DNA of 64,000 nt from Eubacteriaceae bacterium Marseille-Q4139 (GCA_018223415.1 JAGTTQ010000001.1:2763865-2827864); one strand, 5' to 3'; counted from the stretch's first letter, positions 8,386-18,800 are shown. The notes: generated by a model from the sequence alone, not told the origin. Translations and numbers: made by a program.

Positions 8386-9338
8386 AGATTGACGTTGTGA
8401 TCCCTGTTTATAAGCCGGACGGGCAGTTTTTAGAGCTCATCAGGCGCATAAAAGCCCAGACGGCGGCGCCGTCGAAAATCATTCTCATGAATACGGAAAA
8501 GGCGCTCTGGGACGGCTGGTTTTCCGGACTTTCTGAAAAGGAAAAGAAGCTGGTTACAGACGGCGTTCTGCTGTCCCATGTGACAAAGGACGAGTTCGAC
8601 CATGGAGGTACCAGGGATGAAGGCCTGCGAAAGGGAGACGGGGACGCCGTGGTTTTCATGACCGACGACGCTCTTCCGGCCGACAGACACCTCCTTGAGC
8701 GGCTTACGGCGGCGCTCTTTTCCCGTGACGACATTGCGGCAGCCTACGCCAGGCAGCTTCCCTCTGAGGACTGCCGGGCCATCGAGCGGTACACCAGGAG
8801 CTTTAATTATCCGAAGGAGAGCCGCATAAAGACCATCGCTGACAAAGAGGAGCTGGGGATTAAAACGTATTTCTGCTCCAACGTCTGCGCGGCCTACCGG
8901 CGGGACAGGTATCTGAAGGCCGGCGGCTTTATTAAGAAGACGATTTTCAACGAGGACATGATTTTTGCGGCGAAGCTAATGGAACATGGCTACGCCGTCT
9001 GCTATGTGGCCGAAGCGAAGGTAATCCATTCCCACAATTATTCCTGCATGGAGCAGTTTCGCAGAAATTTTGACCTGGCCGTGTCCCAGGCCGACCACCC
9101 GGAGGTGTTCTCGGGGCTTAAGTCCGAGGGCGAGGGGATCCGGCTTGTGAAGCAGACGGCTGTGTGGCTTGTGAAAAACGGAAAGCTTTGCATGGTACCG
9201 TATTTGGCAGTAAACAGCGGTTTTAAATACATGGGATATCTGGCCGGGAAGCGGTACCGGAGTTTTCCGCGGCGGCTGATCCTGCTTTTTACGATGAACA
9301 AGAATTACTGGAAAGGATACAAAGGAAGCAATGTCTGA
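8382..9338 (+). CDS. Glycosyltransferase family 2 (rhamnosyltransferase-like)
   Basis: A 318-residue GT2 enzyme. It opens with IDVVIPVYKPDGQFLELI, has the acidic motif MTDDALPA near residue 90, and carries FNEDMIFAAKLMEHGY around residue 190, the ED motif that holds the catalytic base. The pattern, including the DHGGTRDEG segment, resembles rhamnosyltransferases. The rfbC gene in the same operon supports a deoxyhexose donor such as dTDP-L-rhamnose. Its ATG overlaps the previous gene by four bases and its stop overlaps the next start, which indicates translational coupling. Confidence 0.83.
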   Translation: MKIDVVIPVYKPDGQFLELIRRIKAQTAAPSKIILMNTEKALWDGWFSGLSEKEKKLVTDGVLLSHVTKDEFDHGGTRDEGLRKGDGDAVVFMTDDALPADRHLLERLTAALFSRDDIAAAYARQLPSEDCRAIERYTRSFNYPKESRIKTIADKEELGIKTYFCSNVCAAYRRDRYLKAGGFIKKTIFNEDMIFAAKLMEHGYAVCYVAEAKVIHSHNYSCMEQFRRNFDLAVSQADHPEVFSGLKSEGEGIRLVKQTAVWLVKNGKLCMVPYLAVNSGFKYMGYLAGKRYRSFPRRLILLFTMNKNYWKGYKGSNV

Positions 9339-10023
9339 CTTGCTGATTATCATTCCCGCATACAACGAGGCGGAGAACATTGAGCGGGTGGTAGACCGGC
9401 TGACGGCCGAATTTCCCCAGTACGATTATGTGGTGGTGAACGACGGCTCCAAAGACCGGACGGGGGAGATTTTGAGAAAGCGGCATTACAATTATCTGGA
9501 GCTTCCTGTGAACCTGGGCCTTGCCGGCGGGTTTCAGGCAGGGATGCGCTACGCGCACCGCAAGGGCTACGCGTATGCGGTTCAGCTGGACGGGGACGGC
9601 CAGCACCGGCCTGAGTATCTGGAGGCAATGTTAAACAAGATGGAAGAGGGCTATGACATCGTCATCGGCTCCCGGTTCGTCCACGCGAAAAAGCCAGGCT
9701 CCATGCGGATGCTCGGGAGCAATCTGATCGAGGCGGCCATACGGCTCACGACCGGAACAGATATCAAGGATCCCACCTCAGGGCTCCGGATGTTCAACAG
9801 GCGGATGATCGAGGAGTTTTCCAGGGGCCTAAACTACGGGCCGGAACCGGATACCATCTCTTACCTCTTAAAGCAGGGGGCAAAGGTGGCAGAGGTGCCC
9901 GTTATCATGGATGAGCGCACGAGCGGCGTAAGCTACCTGACGCCGGTCAATGCGTCACGATATATGATTCAGATGCTGGTTTCGATCCTGTTAATCCAGA
10001 ATTTCAGGAAGCGGGAAATGTGA
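9331..10023 (+). CDS. Glycosyltransferase family 2, dolichol-phosphate-mannose-synthase type
   Basis: This 230-residue enzyme has LLIIIPAYNEAENI at its start, VNDGSKD near residue 36 and QLDGDGQHRPE (DxD motif) near residue 87, the pattern of DPM1-type GT2 enzymes that load a sugar onto a polyprenyl phosphate. It lacks the C-terminal membrane helices some relatives have. The next gene encodes a small DUF2304 membrane protein and the following one a DUF2142 protein. This trio is common in Gram-positive glycan loci: a lipid-linked sugar is made inside, flipped, and added on the outer face. That scheme is inferred here. Confidence 0.85.
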   Translation: MSDLLIIIPAYNEAENIERVVDRLTAEFPQYDYVVVNDGSKDRTGEILRKRHYNYLELPVNLGLAGGFQAGMRYAHRKGYAYAVQLDGDGQHRPEYLEAMLNKMEEGYDIVIGSRFVHAKKPGSMRMLGSNLIEAAIRLTTGTDIKDPTSGLRMFNRRMIEEFSRGLNYGPEPDTISYLLKQGAKVAEVPVIMDERTSGVSYLTPVNASRYMIQMLVSILLIQNFRKREM

Positions 10024-10042
10024 TGGGAGGCAATGGAGAGTT

Positions 10043-10417
10043 ATGACGTTAATGCTTCGTATTGTGCTGATTGCGGCGTCTGTCCTTACGGCCCTTACGG
10101 TGATGCGGCAGATCCGGCAGGCGAAGATGCGGATTGAGGATTCGATTTTCTGGATCGGGTTCCTTGGGCTTTTGACGCTTTTCAGCCTGTTCCCGCAGAT
10201 TGTTTACTGGATGTCGGATCTTTCGGGAACCCAGACGCCGGTCAACTTTATCTTTCTGTTTGTAATCTTCGTCCTGATTGTCCGCATGTTCCGGATGACC
10301 GTGAAGATTTCCCAACTGGAAGCAAAAGTGCGGGAACTGGTACAGCTTTTGGCGATTGAGGATCATGCCAAGAGAGAGAAGGAAGAAAAGGCCGGCGGCC
10401 GGAGGGACGGGGAATGA
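10043..10417 (+). CDS. DUF2304 small membrane protein
   Basis: A 124-residue protein with three likely membrane segments (about residues 3-20, 34-53 and 66-85) and then a charged, probably coiled C-terminal tail. This layout fits DUF2304, a family found directly after DPM1-type glycosyltransferases. A role as membrane anchor or flippase partner for the polyprenyl-phosphate sugar is proposed from context only. Its stop overlaps the next start by four bases. Confidence 0.8.
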   Translation: MTLMLRIVLIAASVLTALTVMRQIRQAKMRIEDSIFWIGFLGLLTLFSLFPQIVYWMSDLSGTQTPVNFIFLFVIFVLIVRMFRMTVKISQLEAKVRELVQLLAIEDHAKREKEEKAGGRRDGE

Positions 10418-12006
10418 AACATCTGCGGTGTTTTGCGGGGCCGTCTGCGGCGGCCCTTCTTGTGATTTTGGCTGGCCTCTGGCATTTTTTTGATACGGCG
10501 GCCGGGGCTTCCGGCTCCGGGGATCTCTGGCTTACAGGGATGTACTGGCTGCTTTTTGCGGCGGCGGCCGCAGCGCTTTTTCTGGCCGGATTTCTTCTTT
10601 TTAAGAAAGACGTCAGGTGGGAATGGCGGTACCCGGCGGCCGTTGTTTCCTTTGGGCTTTTGTATCTATTTGTGCTTCCGCCGCTTTCGGCGCCGGATGA
10701 GATTTCCCATTTTGTCAGTGCCTATGAGCTTTCCAGCTGTCTTCTGGGAACGGAGGCGGCCGATGAAAACGGGTATGTGCTGATCCGGCAGGCCGACGAT
10801 TTCCTCCAGAACATCTACGGCGCAGAAGGCGATGAGGAGCGGATTTCTCTGGGGCGGGAGCTTGATGAGGAAACCTACCGGATTCTCAGGGAGAAAAATG
10901 ACGGGCTTTTTGTGAGTGCGCCAGAGCAGGCGCTTACGCCGTCGGTGTACCGTTCGGTGAAGACGACGCCGCTTTCGTACCTTCCGCAGGCGCTGGGGAT
11001 TGTGGTTGCCAGGCTGCTTCGTTTAAACGGCGTCTGGCTTTCCTATCTTGGACGTGTCTTTAACCTTTTATTTTTTGCGGCCATGGGAACGGCGGCCATC
11101 CGGTTTCTGCCCTTTGGAAAGCCGGTGTTTCTCGGCGTATCCCTGCTTCCGATGGCGCTCCATCTGGCGGCATCCTATTCCTATGACGCATTCGTCATGG
11201 GGCTCTGCTTTTTTTACGGCGCTTACTGTCTGAACCTGGCCTTTGTAAAGCCGGAGGTAAAGCGGCGGGACGCGGCCGTTTTGGCGGCCGTCATGGCGGC
11301 GGTGGGGCCATGCAAGATGATTTATGCCGTTGTCATGGGCTTTGCGCTTTTAATTCCCGTGAAAAAATTCGGGAGTGTGAAAAACTGGGCCGTCTCGGCG
11401 GCGGCCGTATTTCTCGTGTTTGCGGCGGCTATGGCGCTTGTAAACGGCGGCACCATCGCCGGATACGCGGCCGGAAGCGACACGTATGTGTCCTGGGCGG
11501 CGGAAGAGGGATATTCGATTCCCTATATTCTCCATAATCCGGCGGACTTCCTTGCGATTCTCTACCGGACGGCGGCCGTTCAGGCGGAGGAGTGGTACGT
11601 GACGATGATCGGGGGAAAGCTTGGGAACCTTGACCCGGTGCTTTCCGTCCCGTTTTATATCGTGGCTGGCATGACGGCCTGCCTGTTCGGTCTTTCCGTG
11701 AGAAAGGCCGGGGAGGCGTTGTATCTTAGAACAGCGCAGAAGGTGTGGATCTTATTTCTGGCGGCCGCCTGCCTTCTCGGGCTCATGGCGGCGATGCTCG
11801 TGGGCTGGACGCCGTTAAGCTCCCAGGTCATCGCCGGCGTCCAGGGGCGGTATCTGCTTCCGTTTCTTCCGTTTGTGCTTATGACGGTGAAAAGTGAGAG
11901 GCTGGTGCGGACGGCAGGGAGCGACGAGACGCTTCTTTTTTACATCTGCGCCATGGACGCATATGCCCTTCTCAGGCTATTTAGTATTGTCAGCATGCGG
12001 TTATAG
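10414..12006 (+). CDS. DUF2142 polytopic membrane protein, putative GT-C glycosyltransferase
   Basis: A 530-residue protein with about a dozen hydrophobic segments. After the second helix comes LPPLSAPDEISHF (near residue 88), the acidic PxDE-type motif of DUF2142, which sits in an extracytoplasmic loop as in GT-C enzymes that use lipid-phosphate sugars. It follows the DPM1-like and DUF2304 genes, so it is the likely acceptor-side enzyme that adds the lipid-carried sugar on the outer face of the membrane. The sugar and acceptor are unknown. Confidence 0.78.
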   Translation: MKHLRCFAGPSAAALLVILAGLWHFFDTAAGASGSGDLWLTGMYWLLFAAAAAALFLAGFLLFKKDVRWEWRYPAAVVSFGLLYLFVLPPLSAPDEISHFVSAYELSSCLLGTEAADENGYVLIRQADDFLQNIYGAEGDEERISLGRELDEETYRILREKNDGLFVSAPEQALTPSVYRSVKTTPLSYLPQALGIVVARLLRLNGVWLSYLGRVFNLLFFAAMGTAAIRFLPFGKPVFLGVSLLPMALHLAASYSYDAFVMGLCFFYGAYCLNLAFVKPEVKRRDAAVLAAVMAAVGPCKMIYAVVMGFALLIPVKKFGSVKNWAVSAAAVFLVFAAAMALVNGGTIAGYAAGSDTYVSWAAEEGYSIPYILHNPADFLAILYRTAAVQAEEWYVTMIGGKLGNLDPVLSVPFYIVAGMTACLFGLSVRKAGEALYLRTAQKVWILFLAAACLLGLMAAMLVGWTPLSSQVIAGVQGRYLLPFLPFVLMTVKSERLVRTAGSDETLLFYICAMDAYALLRLFSIVSMRL

Positions 12007-12087
12007 TGGTATCATGGACTGGAAAACCGGCCATGCCGGAGCTTTAAAAGGATTTTTGATGAAAAACAGATAAAGAGAGGTAAAAAA

Positions 12088-12663
12088 ATGGGAAAAATTA
12101 CAGTAACGCCATGCGAGGCGGATGGAATGACGATTGAGGGGCTCTATGTGATTGAGCCGACGGTTTTTAAGGATGAGCGCGGTTATTTCATGGAGACGTA
12201 CAACCAGAACGACTTTAAGGAGGCTGGCCTTAACATGGTTTTCGTCCAGGACAACCAGTCCATGTCCGTAAAAGGCGTGCTCCGCGGCCTTCACTACCAG
12301 AAGCAGTTCCCCCAGGGAAAGCTGGTGCGCGCCGTCCGCGGTACGGTGTTCGACGTGGCCGTCGACCTTCGGACAAATTCCAAAACCTACGGGAAGTGGT
12401 TCGGCGTGGAACTGTCTGCGGAGAATAAAAAGCAGTTCTACATTCCCGAGGGCTTTGCACACGGCTTCCTTGTCCTCTCCGACGAGGCGGAATTTGCCTA
12501 TAAATGCACAGATTTTTACCACCCCGGCGACGAGGGCGGCCTTTTATGGAGCGATGAGACCATCGGCGTGAAATGGCCGATCCCGGAGGGCATGGAGCTT
12601 ATCATCTCCGAGAAAGACAAAAAGTGGGGCGGCTTCGGCGACACATTCAAGTTTGAGAGGTAG
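12088..12663 (+). CDS. rfbC: dTDP-4-dehydrorhamnose 3,5-epimerase
   Basis: A 191-residue cupin-type epimerase of the dTDP-L-rhamnose pathway. Motifs seen: FKDERGYFMETYN, QDNQSMSVKGVLRGLHYQ with the catalytic His, the VRAVRGTVFDVAVDLR block, and PEGFAHGFLVLSD with the second conserved His. The strong AGAGAGG site precedes the ATG. No rfbA, rfbB or rfbD gene is in the window, so the rest of the pathway must be elsewhere, or this enzyme makes a related deoxysugar. It begins a second part of the operon that continues into the ABC exporter genes. Confidence 0.92.
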   Translation: MGKITVTPCEADGMTIEGLYVIEPTVFKDERGYFMETYNQNDFKEAGLNMVFVQDNQSMSVKGVLRGLHYQKQFPQGKLVRAVRGTVFDVAVDLRTNSKTYGKWFGVELSAENKKQFYIPEGFAHGFLVLSDEAEFAYKCTDFYHPGDEGGLLWSDETIGVKWPIPEGMELIISEKDKKWGGFGDTFKFER

Positions 12664-12671
12664 TTTGACGC

Positions 12672-13490
12672 GTGAATTATACGGTATCACTTTTAAAGGA
12701 ACTGGTGAAGAAGCACCGCCTCGTCTGGGATTTGGCGAAGGCGGATTTTAAGAAGCGGTTTGTCGGCTCCTATTTCGGCATCGTCTGGATGTTTGTCCAG
12801 CCCATCGTCACTGTGCTGATTTACTGGCTGATTTTCGGCCCCATCGGCTTTAAGAGCGCGCCGCCGGTGCCAAATGCGTCCTATGTCCAGTGGCTCGTGC
12901 CGGGCATTGCGCCGTGGTTTTTCTTCTCCGAGGCCTTAAACTGCGGGACGGGCTGTCTCCAGGAATACAATTACCTGGTGAAAAAGGTGGTGTTCCGGGT
13001 GGAGATTCTGCCGGTCATCAAGCTCATTTCCTGCCTGTTCGTCCACTGCTTTTTCGTGGCGATCATGTTTGTGGTGTTTTTAATCAGCGGGAAAATGCCG
13101 ATGGTTTCCTGGCTCCAGATCGTTTATTACGCCTTTGCGGCGTCCATGCTGGCGTTAGCCATTTCGTATTTTACAAGCGCCATCCAGGTATTTTTTAAGG
13201 ACATGGCGCAGATTGTGAGCATCTGCCTCCAGTTCGGCATGTGGCTGACGCCGATCATGTACAGCGAGCAGCTTTTTGTGGACAAAGGCTTTACGATGGC
13301 GCCGTTTATCTTAAAGCTGAACCCGTTTTATTACATTGCGGCCGGCTACCGGGACAGCATGCTGACCGGCGACTGGTTTTTCATGAGGCCGACTCTGACC
13401 GTCTATTTCTGGGGCTTTACCCTGGTGATGATGGTTGTGGGGCTCAAGGTGTTTAAGCGGCTGCGCCCGCATTTTTCTGATGTACTTTAG
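12672..13490 (+). CDS. Polysaccharide ABC exporter, permease subunit (Wzm/TagG type)
   Basis: A 272-residue ABC-2 permease with six likely membrane helices. The amphipathic N-terminus and the DFKKRFVGSYFGIVWMF region are typical of Wzm, TagG and rhamnan exporters. It begins with GTG nine bases after rfbC and is followed at once by the ATPase gene. With that subunit it would export a lipid-linked polysaccharide or teichoic-acid-like polymer finished in the cytoplasm. Confidence 0.88.
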   Translation: MNYTVSLLKELVKKHRLVWDLAKADFKKRFVGSYFGIVWMFVQPIVTVLIYWLIFGPIGFKSAPPVPNASYVQWLVPGIAPWFFFSEALNCGTGCLQEYNYLVKKVVFRVEILPVIKLISCLFVHCFFVAIMFVVFLISGKMPMVSWLQIVYYAFAASMLALAISYFTSAIQVFFKDMAQIVSICLQFGMWLTPIMYSEQLFVDKGFTMAPFILKLNPFYYIAAGYRDSMLTGDWFFMRPTLTVYFWGFTLVMMVVGLKVFKRLRPHFSDVL

Positions 13491-13498
13491 GAGGGACC

Positions 13499-14875
13499 AT
13501 GTCTGAAAATGCCATTGAAGTAAAAGACGTGACAAAAATATACAGACTGTACGAAAAGCCCATTGACCGGCTGAAGGAGTCCCTGAGTCTTACCCACAAG
13601 GAATATCACAAGGATTTCTTCGCCTTAAACAAGCTGTCCTTTGACGTGAAAAAGGGCCAGACCGTCGGCATCATCGGGACAAACGGCTCGGGGAAATCCA
13701 CGATTTTAAAGATTATCACCGGAGTCCTGACGCCGACCACCGGCACAGTCATGGTGGACGGGAAGATTTCGGCCCTTTTAGAGTTAGGCGCCGGCTTCAA
13801 CATGGATTATACCGGCATCGAGAACATTTACATGAACGGCACTATGATGGGCTTCACGAAAAAGGAGATGGATGAAAAGCTTCAGGAAATCCTGGACTTT
13901 GCTGATATCGGGGATTTCGTCTACCAGCCGGTGAAGACGTATTCCAGCGGTATGTTTGTGCGGCTGGCCTTTGCCCTCGCCATCAACGTGGAGCCGGAAA
14001 TCCTGATTGTGGACGAGGCCCTTTCCGTCGGCGACGTGTTCTTCCAGGCCAAATGCTACCGCCGGATGGAGGAAATCCGAAAGAGCGGCACGACGATCCT
14101 CATGGTGACCCACGACATGGGCAGCATCATCAAATACTGCGACAAGGTGGTGCTTTTAAACCGCGGCGAGTTCATCGCCGAGGGGCCGGCCGGGCGCATG
14201 GTGGACTTATATAAGAAGATTCTGGCAAACCAGATGGATTCTTTGAGGGAAGAGCTGGAAAACGACTATTCCGGCGGGATGGATGAAGACGGCAATACGG
14301 CCGGTGACGGCAGCCAGCCAGACGCAGATAAAGGTGCGGCCAATGGCCGGGGAGCAGCCGGAAACGGGGCAGCCGACGGCGGCGGGCTTATGAAGGAGAA
14401 AATCACCATCAACGAGAACCGCACTGAGTACGGCGACGGCCGGGCGGAGATTTTTGACCTTGGGCTTTTGGACGCGCGGGGGAACTTAACGAATCTCCTT
14501 TTAAAAGGCGAGATGTTCACGATCCGGGAGCGGATCCGCTTCCATGCGCCGTTAAAGAACCCGATTTTTACGTACACCATTAAAGATAAAAAGGGTACGG
14601 AGCTTTCCGGCACCAACACCATGTACGAGGGGACGGACGTGAAGCCGGTGGAATCCGGCGATATCTACGACGTTTCCTTCACCCAGAAAATGACGCTTCA
14701 GGGCGGGGAATACCTGCTTTCCATGAGCTGTACCGGCTTTGAGGGCGAGGAGCTTGTGGTGTACCATAGGCTTTATGACGTGGCGAATATTACGGTGATT
14801 TCCAATAAAAACACCGTGGGCGTCTACGACATGGAATCCCAGGTGGAGGCGAAGCTGACGAGAGGACAGTCATGA
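13499..14875 (+). CDS. Polysaccharide ABC exporter, ATPase with carbohydrate-binding tail (Wzt/TagH type)
   Basis: A 458-residue ATPase. The nucleotide-binding domain fills about residues 1-245, with Walker A GTNGSGKST, the signature YSSGMF in place of LSGGQ (usual in this subfamily), and Walker B ILIVDEALSVGD. A Gly/Ala/Asp-rich linker around residues 260-300 leads into a beta-rich C-terminal domain (about 300-455) like the Wzt C-terminal domain that recognises the modified end of the chain. The next gene is a methyltransferase, which could cap the chain end that this domain reads, as in the E. coli O9a system. That link is inferred. Confidence 0.88.
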   Translation: MSENAIEVKDVTKIYRLYEKPIDRLKESLSLTHKEYHKDFFALNKLSFDVKKGQTVGIIGTNGSGKSTILKIITGVLTPTTGTVMVDGKISALLELGAGFNMDYTGIENIYMNGTMMGFTKKEMDEKLQEILDFADIGDFVYQPVKTYSSGMFVRLAFALAINVEPEILIVDEALSVGDVFFQAKCYRRMEEIRKSGTTILMVTHDMGSIIKYCDKVVLLNRGEFIAEGPAGRMVDLYKKILANQMDSLREELENDYSGGMDEDGNTAGDGSQPDADKGAANGRGAAGNGAADGGGLMKEKITINENRTEYGDGRAEIFDLGLLDARGNLTNLLLKGEMFTIRERIRFHAPLKNPIFTYTIKDKKGTELSGTNTMYEGTDVKPVESGDIYDVSFTQKMTLQGGEYLLSMSCTGFEGEELVVYHRLYDVANITVISNKNTVGVYDMESQVEAKLTRGQS

Positions 14876-15804
14876 TGGATTACAGTTATGAAATTCTGGA
14901 TTTGTTAAAGAAATATGACGGGGACGAGCAGGCGGCACTGGCGGGCGAGAAAAGCCCGCAGTGCCTTTATGCGTTTTCGCCCCTGCGGGAAAACCTGCTT
15001 GAGTGGGCAGAGATAAAAAAGGAAGACCGGGTGCTCCAGATCGGTTCTGACTACGGGGCGCTCACGGGACTTCTTTCTAAAAAAGCCGGGGAGGTCGTGG
15101 TGTTGGATGGCCGCGACGAGAACCTGGAAGTGAACCGGCTCCGCCATAAGGACAGGGAAAATATCCGGTACGTGCGCGGGCGGATGGCAGGCGAAGAAAC
15201 AGATGGAGCGGGGCTTCCCGTGATTGCAGACGGGTTCGGGGAGCAGGAATACCGGGAGTACTTTGGCGGCGGCGCCGGAGAAGGGGAGACTCATCAAACC
15301 GGTAGGCGGCATGAAAAAATGCCGGTCTCCGAGCTCATGAAGGCGCCCTTTGACTATGTGATTCTCATCGGATACCTGGGACAGAACAAAAAGGAATGGG
15401 CATCCAGGATCCTTTCCTGGGCGGCCGGCTTCCTCCGCCCCGGCGGGACGCTTTTTGCGGCGGCGGAAAACGAGGCAGGCGTCCGCTACTGGATGGGAGC
15501 GAGACACACGGAAGAAGCGTTTTTGGAGGCAGAATTCCGAGGACTGTTTGAAGAACTGAAGGCAGCGCACGGCGGGGATTACCTGATTTATTATCCTGTG
15601 CCGGATTACCGGTACCCGGTGACGCTTTACTCGGACGCCTATCTTCCGAAGACCGGCGACGTGACGAATATTTCAGCGCGGCTTGACGGGCCCGGCTTCT
15701 GGTTCGGAAGCGAGGAGGAGGCCATGGCGAAGGCGTGCCAGAACGGGGAGTTCACGAAATTTGCCAATTCATTCCTTGGCGTCTGGGAGAAAGGGAACCT
15801 ATGA
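14872..15804 (+). CDS. Class I SAM-dependent methyltransferase-like protein
   Basis: A 310-residue protein with a Rossmann-type start: VLQIGSDYGALTGLLS around residue 56 (SAM motif I) and VVVLDGRDENLEVNRLRH just after it (acidic end of the second strand). The middle is variable and charged, and the C-terminal part is a beta-rich extension. The first of two adjacent ATG codons overlaps the stop of the ATPase gene. It may methylate the growing polymer and end its synthesis, or act with the large glycosyltransferase whose start overlaps its stop. The substrate is unknown. Confidence 0.7.
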   Translation: MMDYSYEILDLLKKYDGDEQAALAGEKSPQCLYAFSPLRENLLEWAEIKKEDRVLQIGSDYGALTGLLSKKAGEVVVLDGRDENLEVNRLRHKDRENIRYVRGRMAGEETDGAGLPVIADGFGEQEYREYFGGGAGEGETHQTGRRHEKMPVSELMKAPFDYVILIGYLGQNKKEWASRILSWAAGFLRPGGTLFAAAENEAGVRYWMGARHTEEAFLEAEFRGLFEELKAAHGGDYLIYYPVPDYRYPVTLYSDAYLPKTGDVTNISARLDGPGFWFGSEEEAMAKACQNGEFTKFANSFLGVWEKGNL

Positions 15805-18800
15805 GACGGATTGAGTATGTAAAATATAACAGAACGCGGGCGGAGAAATTCCAGTTAAAGACGGAAATCATCCGGGAGGACGGCGTGCTTTTCGTGGAAA
15901 AGACGGCGCTCACAGAGGCGGGAGCCGCCCATATCCGTTCGTTTCGTGATAAATATGAGAAAATCCGGGATTTGAATCCGGGGATTCGGTTTTTAGAGCC
16001 GCGGTTTTCCGAAGACGGGAGAACCGTCGGGTTCCCGTACCTTGAGGGAGAGACCGTAGGAGACCGCCTGGGGAAAGAAATCCGTATGGGTGAGGTGCCC
16101 TATGAGGCGCTTTTTGAGGCTATGCGGCTGGTGTTTCCGGAGGATTTTTCGGGGACGGAGGACGGTGACGCAAAGGTTTTCCATCCGTCGCCGGAATTTG
16201 TTTCCGTCTTCGGTGAGGTGCCGGAATTTTCGGATCGTGCTGTGCCGGTTTCCAACGTGGACGGGCTTTTTGAAAACCTGATGATTTCGGACGGGACAGT
16301 TTACGGCATCGACTACGAGTGGGTGTTCGACTTTCCGATTCCGGCAAAGTTCCTTCATTACCGGAATCTTTTATATTTTTACCGCCGCTATGAGGGGATT
16401 TTAAAGGCGGGACAGGAGGAAATCTTTTCTCGCTTCGGCATCGGGCCAGAGCTTCAGGAAATTTTCGCTTCCATGGAGGAACATTTCCAGTCTTACGTCC
16501 ACGGCGAGGGCAGCTTCCAGTACATGAAGCAGTACGAGCAGGAGACGAAGACCTTGGAATTCCTTCTCGACCGTGAGAGCGAGCTTTATAAGGTCAAGGA
16601 GTGGTGCGAGGCCTTAAAGCAGGAAATCGAAGAAAAGGATGTCACCATCGTAAAACAGCAGGAGGTTCAGCGCCTCACCAACAACCACGTGGCGAACCTG
16701 GACATCATCATCGGCGATCTGCGCCGGGAGAACGCGGAGATTGCAAAGACCCTTCAGTACCTTGCAAAACACGAAGCCGTCATGTGGAAGGTGTTAAGAA
16801 AAATCCATCAGGCAGTGGATAAGGTCATGCCCAAGGGCACCAGGAAGCGGAAAATCCTGGAATACTGCAAAAACACCATGTTTCATCCCGGAAAATATGG
16901 GAAGCTCTATTTTTCCGCCGACGGAAGGAACCGCATCCGCGGCGACTTTAAGATCGGCGAGGGATACTTAGAGCATGGGAAGCTCCGGTTTGTGAAAGAA
17001 GAGGCGCCCATCGTCTCCATCGTGATTCCGGTGTACAACCAGATTCATTATACTTACGCCTGCCTGCTTTCGATTTTAGAGCACACGAAGGACGTGCCCT
17101 ACGAGGTCATCATCGCCGACGACGTGTCCACCGACGCCACGAAGGAACTGTTCCGCTATGTGGAAAATGTGACCGTCTGCCGGAATCAGACGAACCAGGG
17201 CTTTTTAAGAAACTGCAACAATGCGGCTAAATCAGCCCGCGGCAAGTATGTGATGTTTTTAAATAACGATACCCAGGTGACGCCGGGGTGGCTTTCGTCC
17301 CTCGTGGATTTAATCGAGTCGGACGATACCATCGGCATGGTAGGCTCCAAGCTGGTGTACCCGGACGGACGGCTCCAGGAGGCCGGCGGCATCATCTGGA
17401 GCGACGGCTCCGGCTGGAATTACGGGAGGTTGGATGATCCGGACAAGGCCGAGTACAACTATGTGAAGGACGTGGACTATATTTCCGGCGCGGCCATCCT
17501 GTTATCCGTGAAGCTCTGGAAGGAGATCGGCGGCTTCGATGACCGGTTTGCTCCGGCCTACTGCGAGGATTCCGACCTGGCGTTCGAGGTGAGAAAGGCT
17601 GGCTACCGGGTGGTTTACCAGCCGCTCTCCAAGGTCATCCATTTTGAGGGCGTTTCCAACGGCACCGACGTAAACGGCACAGGCTTAAAACGGTACCAGG
17701 TGGAAAACAGCAAAAAATTAAAAGAAAAATGGGCCGAAGAATTCAAAAAGCAGTGCGTCAACACGGGAAATCCCAACCCGTTCCGTGCCAGGGAGCGGAG
17801 CATGGGGAAACCGGTGATTCTTGTGGTTGACCATTATGTGCCCACCTACGATAAGGACGCCGGTTCCAAAACCACGTTCCAGTATTTGAAAATGTTTCTC
17901 AAAAAGGGATATGCAGTGAAGTTCTTAGGCGACAATTTCCTTCACGAGGAGCCGTATTCCACGACGCTTCAGCAGATGGGGATCGAAATTTTATACGGCC
18001 CGGAGTACCAGTCCGGCATCTGGGACTGGATCATGAAAAATAAGGATGAAATTGATTTCGCCTACTTAAACAGGCCGCATATTGCCACAAAATACGTGGA
18101 TTTCTTAAAGAAAAACACGGATATCAAGATCATCTACTACGGCCATGACCTGCATTTTCTGCGGGAATACCGGGAATACGAGCTGACCGGGGATATCCAG
18201 AAAAAGCGGGAGTCCGATTACTGGAAATCCATCGAGTTTTCGCTGATGGAAAAGGCGGCCGTCTCCTATTACCCGTCCTACGTGGAAGAGGAAGCCATCC
18301 ATGCGGTGAAGCCGGAAATCCCTGTGAAGGCCATCACGGCGTATGTGTATGAGAGCTTTTTGGAGAACATTGACCGTGACTTTGAAAAGCGGGAGGGGCT
18401 TTTATTCGTGGGCGGCTTTGCCCATCCGCCGAATGCCGACGCCGTCCTCTGGTTTGCGAGGGAGGTATTCCCGAAAATCCGGGAAAAACTTTCCGTAAAC
18501 TTCTATGTTGTTGGCTCCAAGGTAACGGAGGAGATTAAGGCGTTGGAACAGCCGGGAAGCGGCATCATCGTCAAAGGCTTTGTGACCGAGGAAGAGCTTT
18601 CGAGACTTTATGCAGAGTGCCGCGTTGTGGTGGTGCCGCTCCGCTACGGCGCAGGTGTCAAGGGAAAGGTGGTAGAGGCCGTCTATAACGGCGCGGCCAT
18701 CGTTACCACGTCCGTAGGCGCCGAGGGAATTCCCGAGGCAGAGCATGTCATGCGGATCGCCGATGAGCCGGAGGCGTTCGCGGCGGCTGTGACGGAAATC

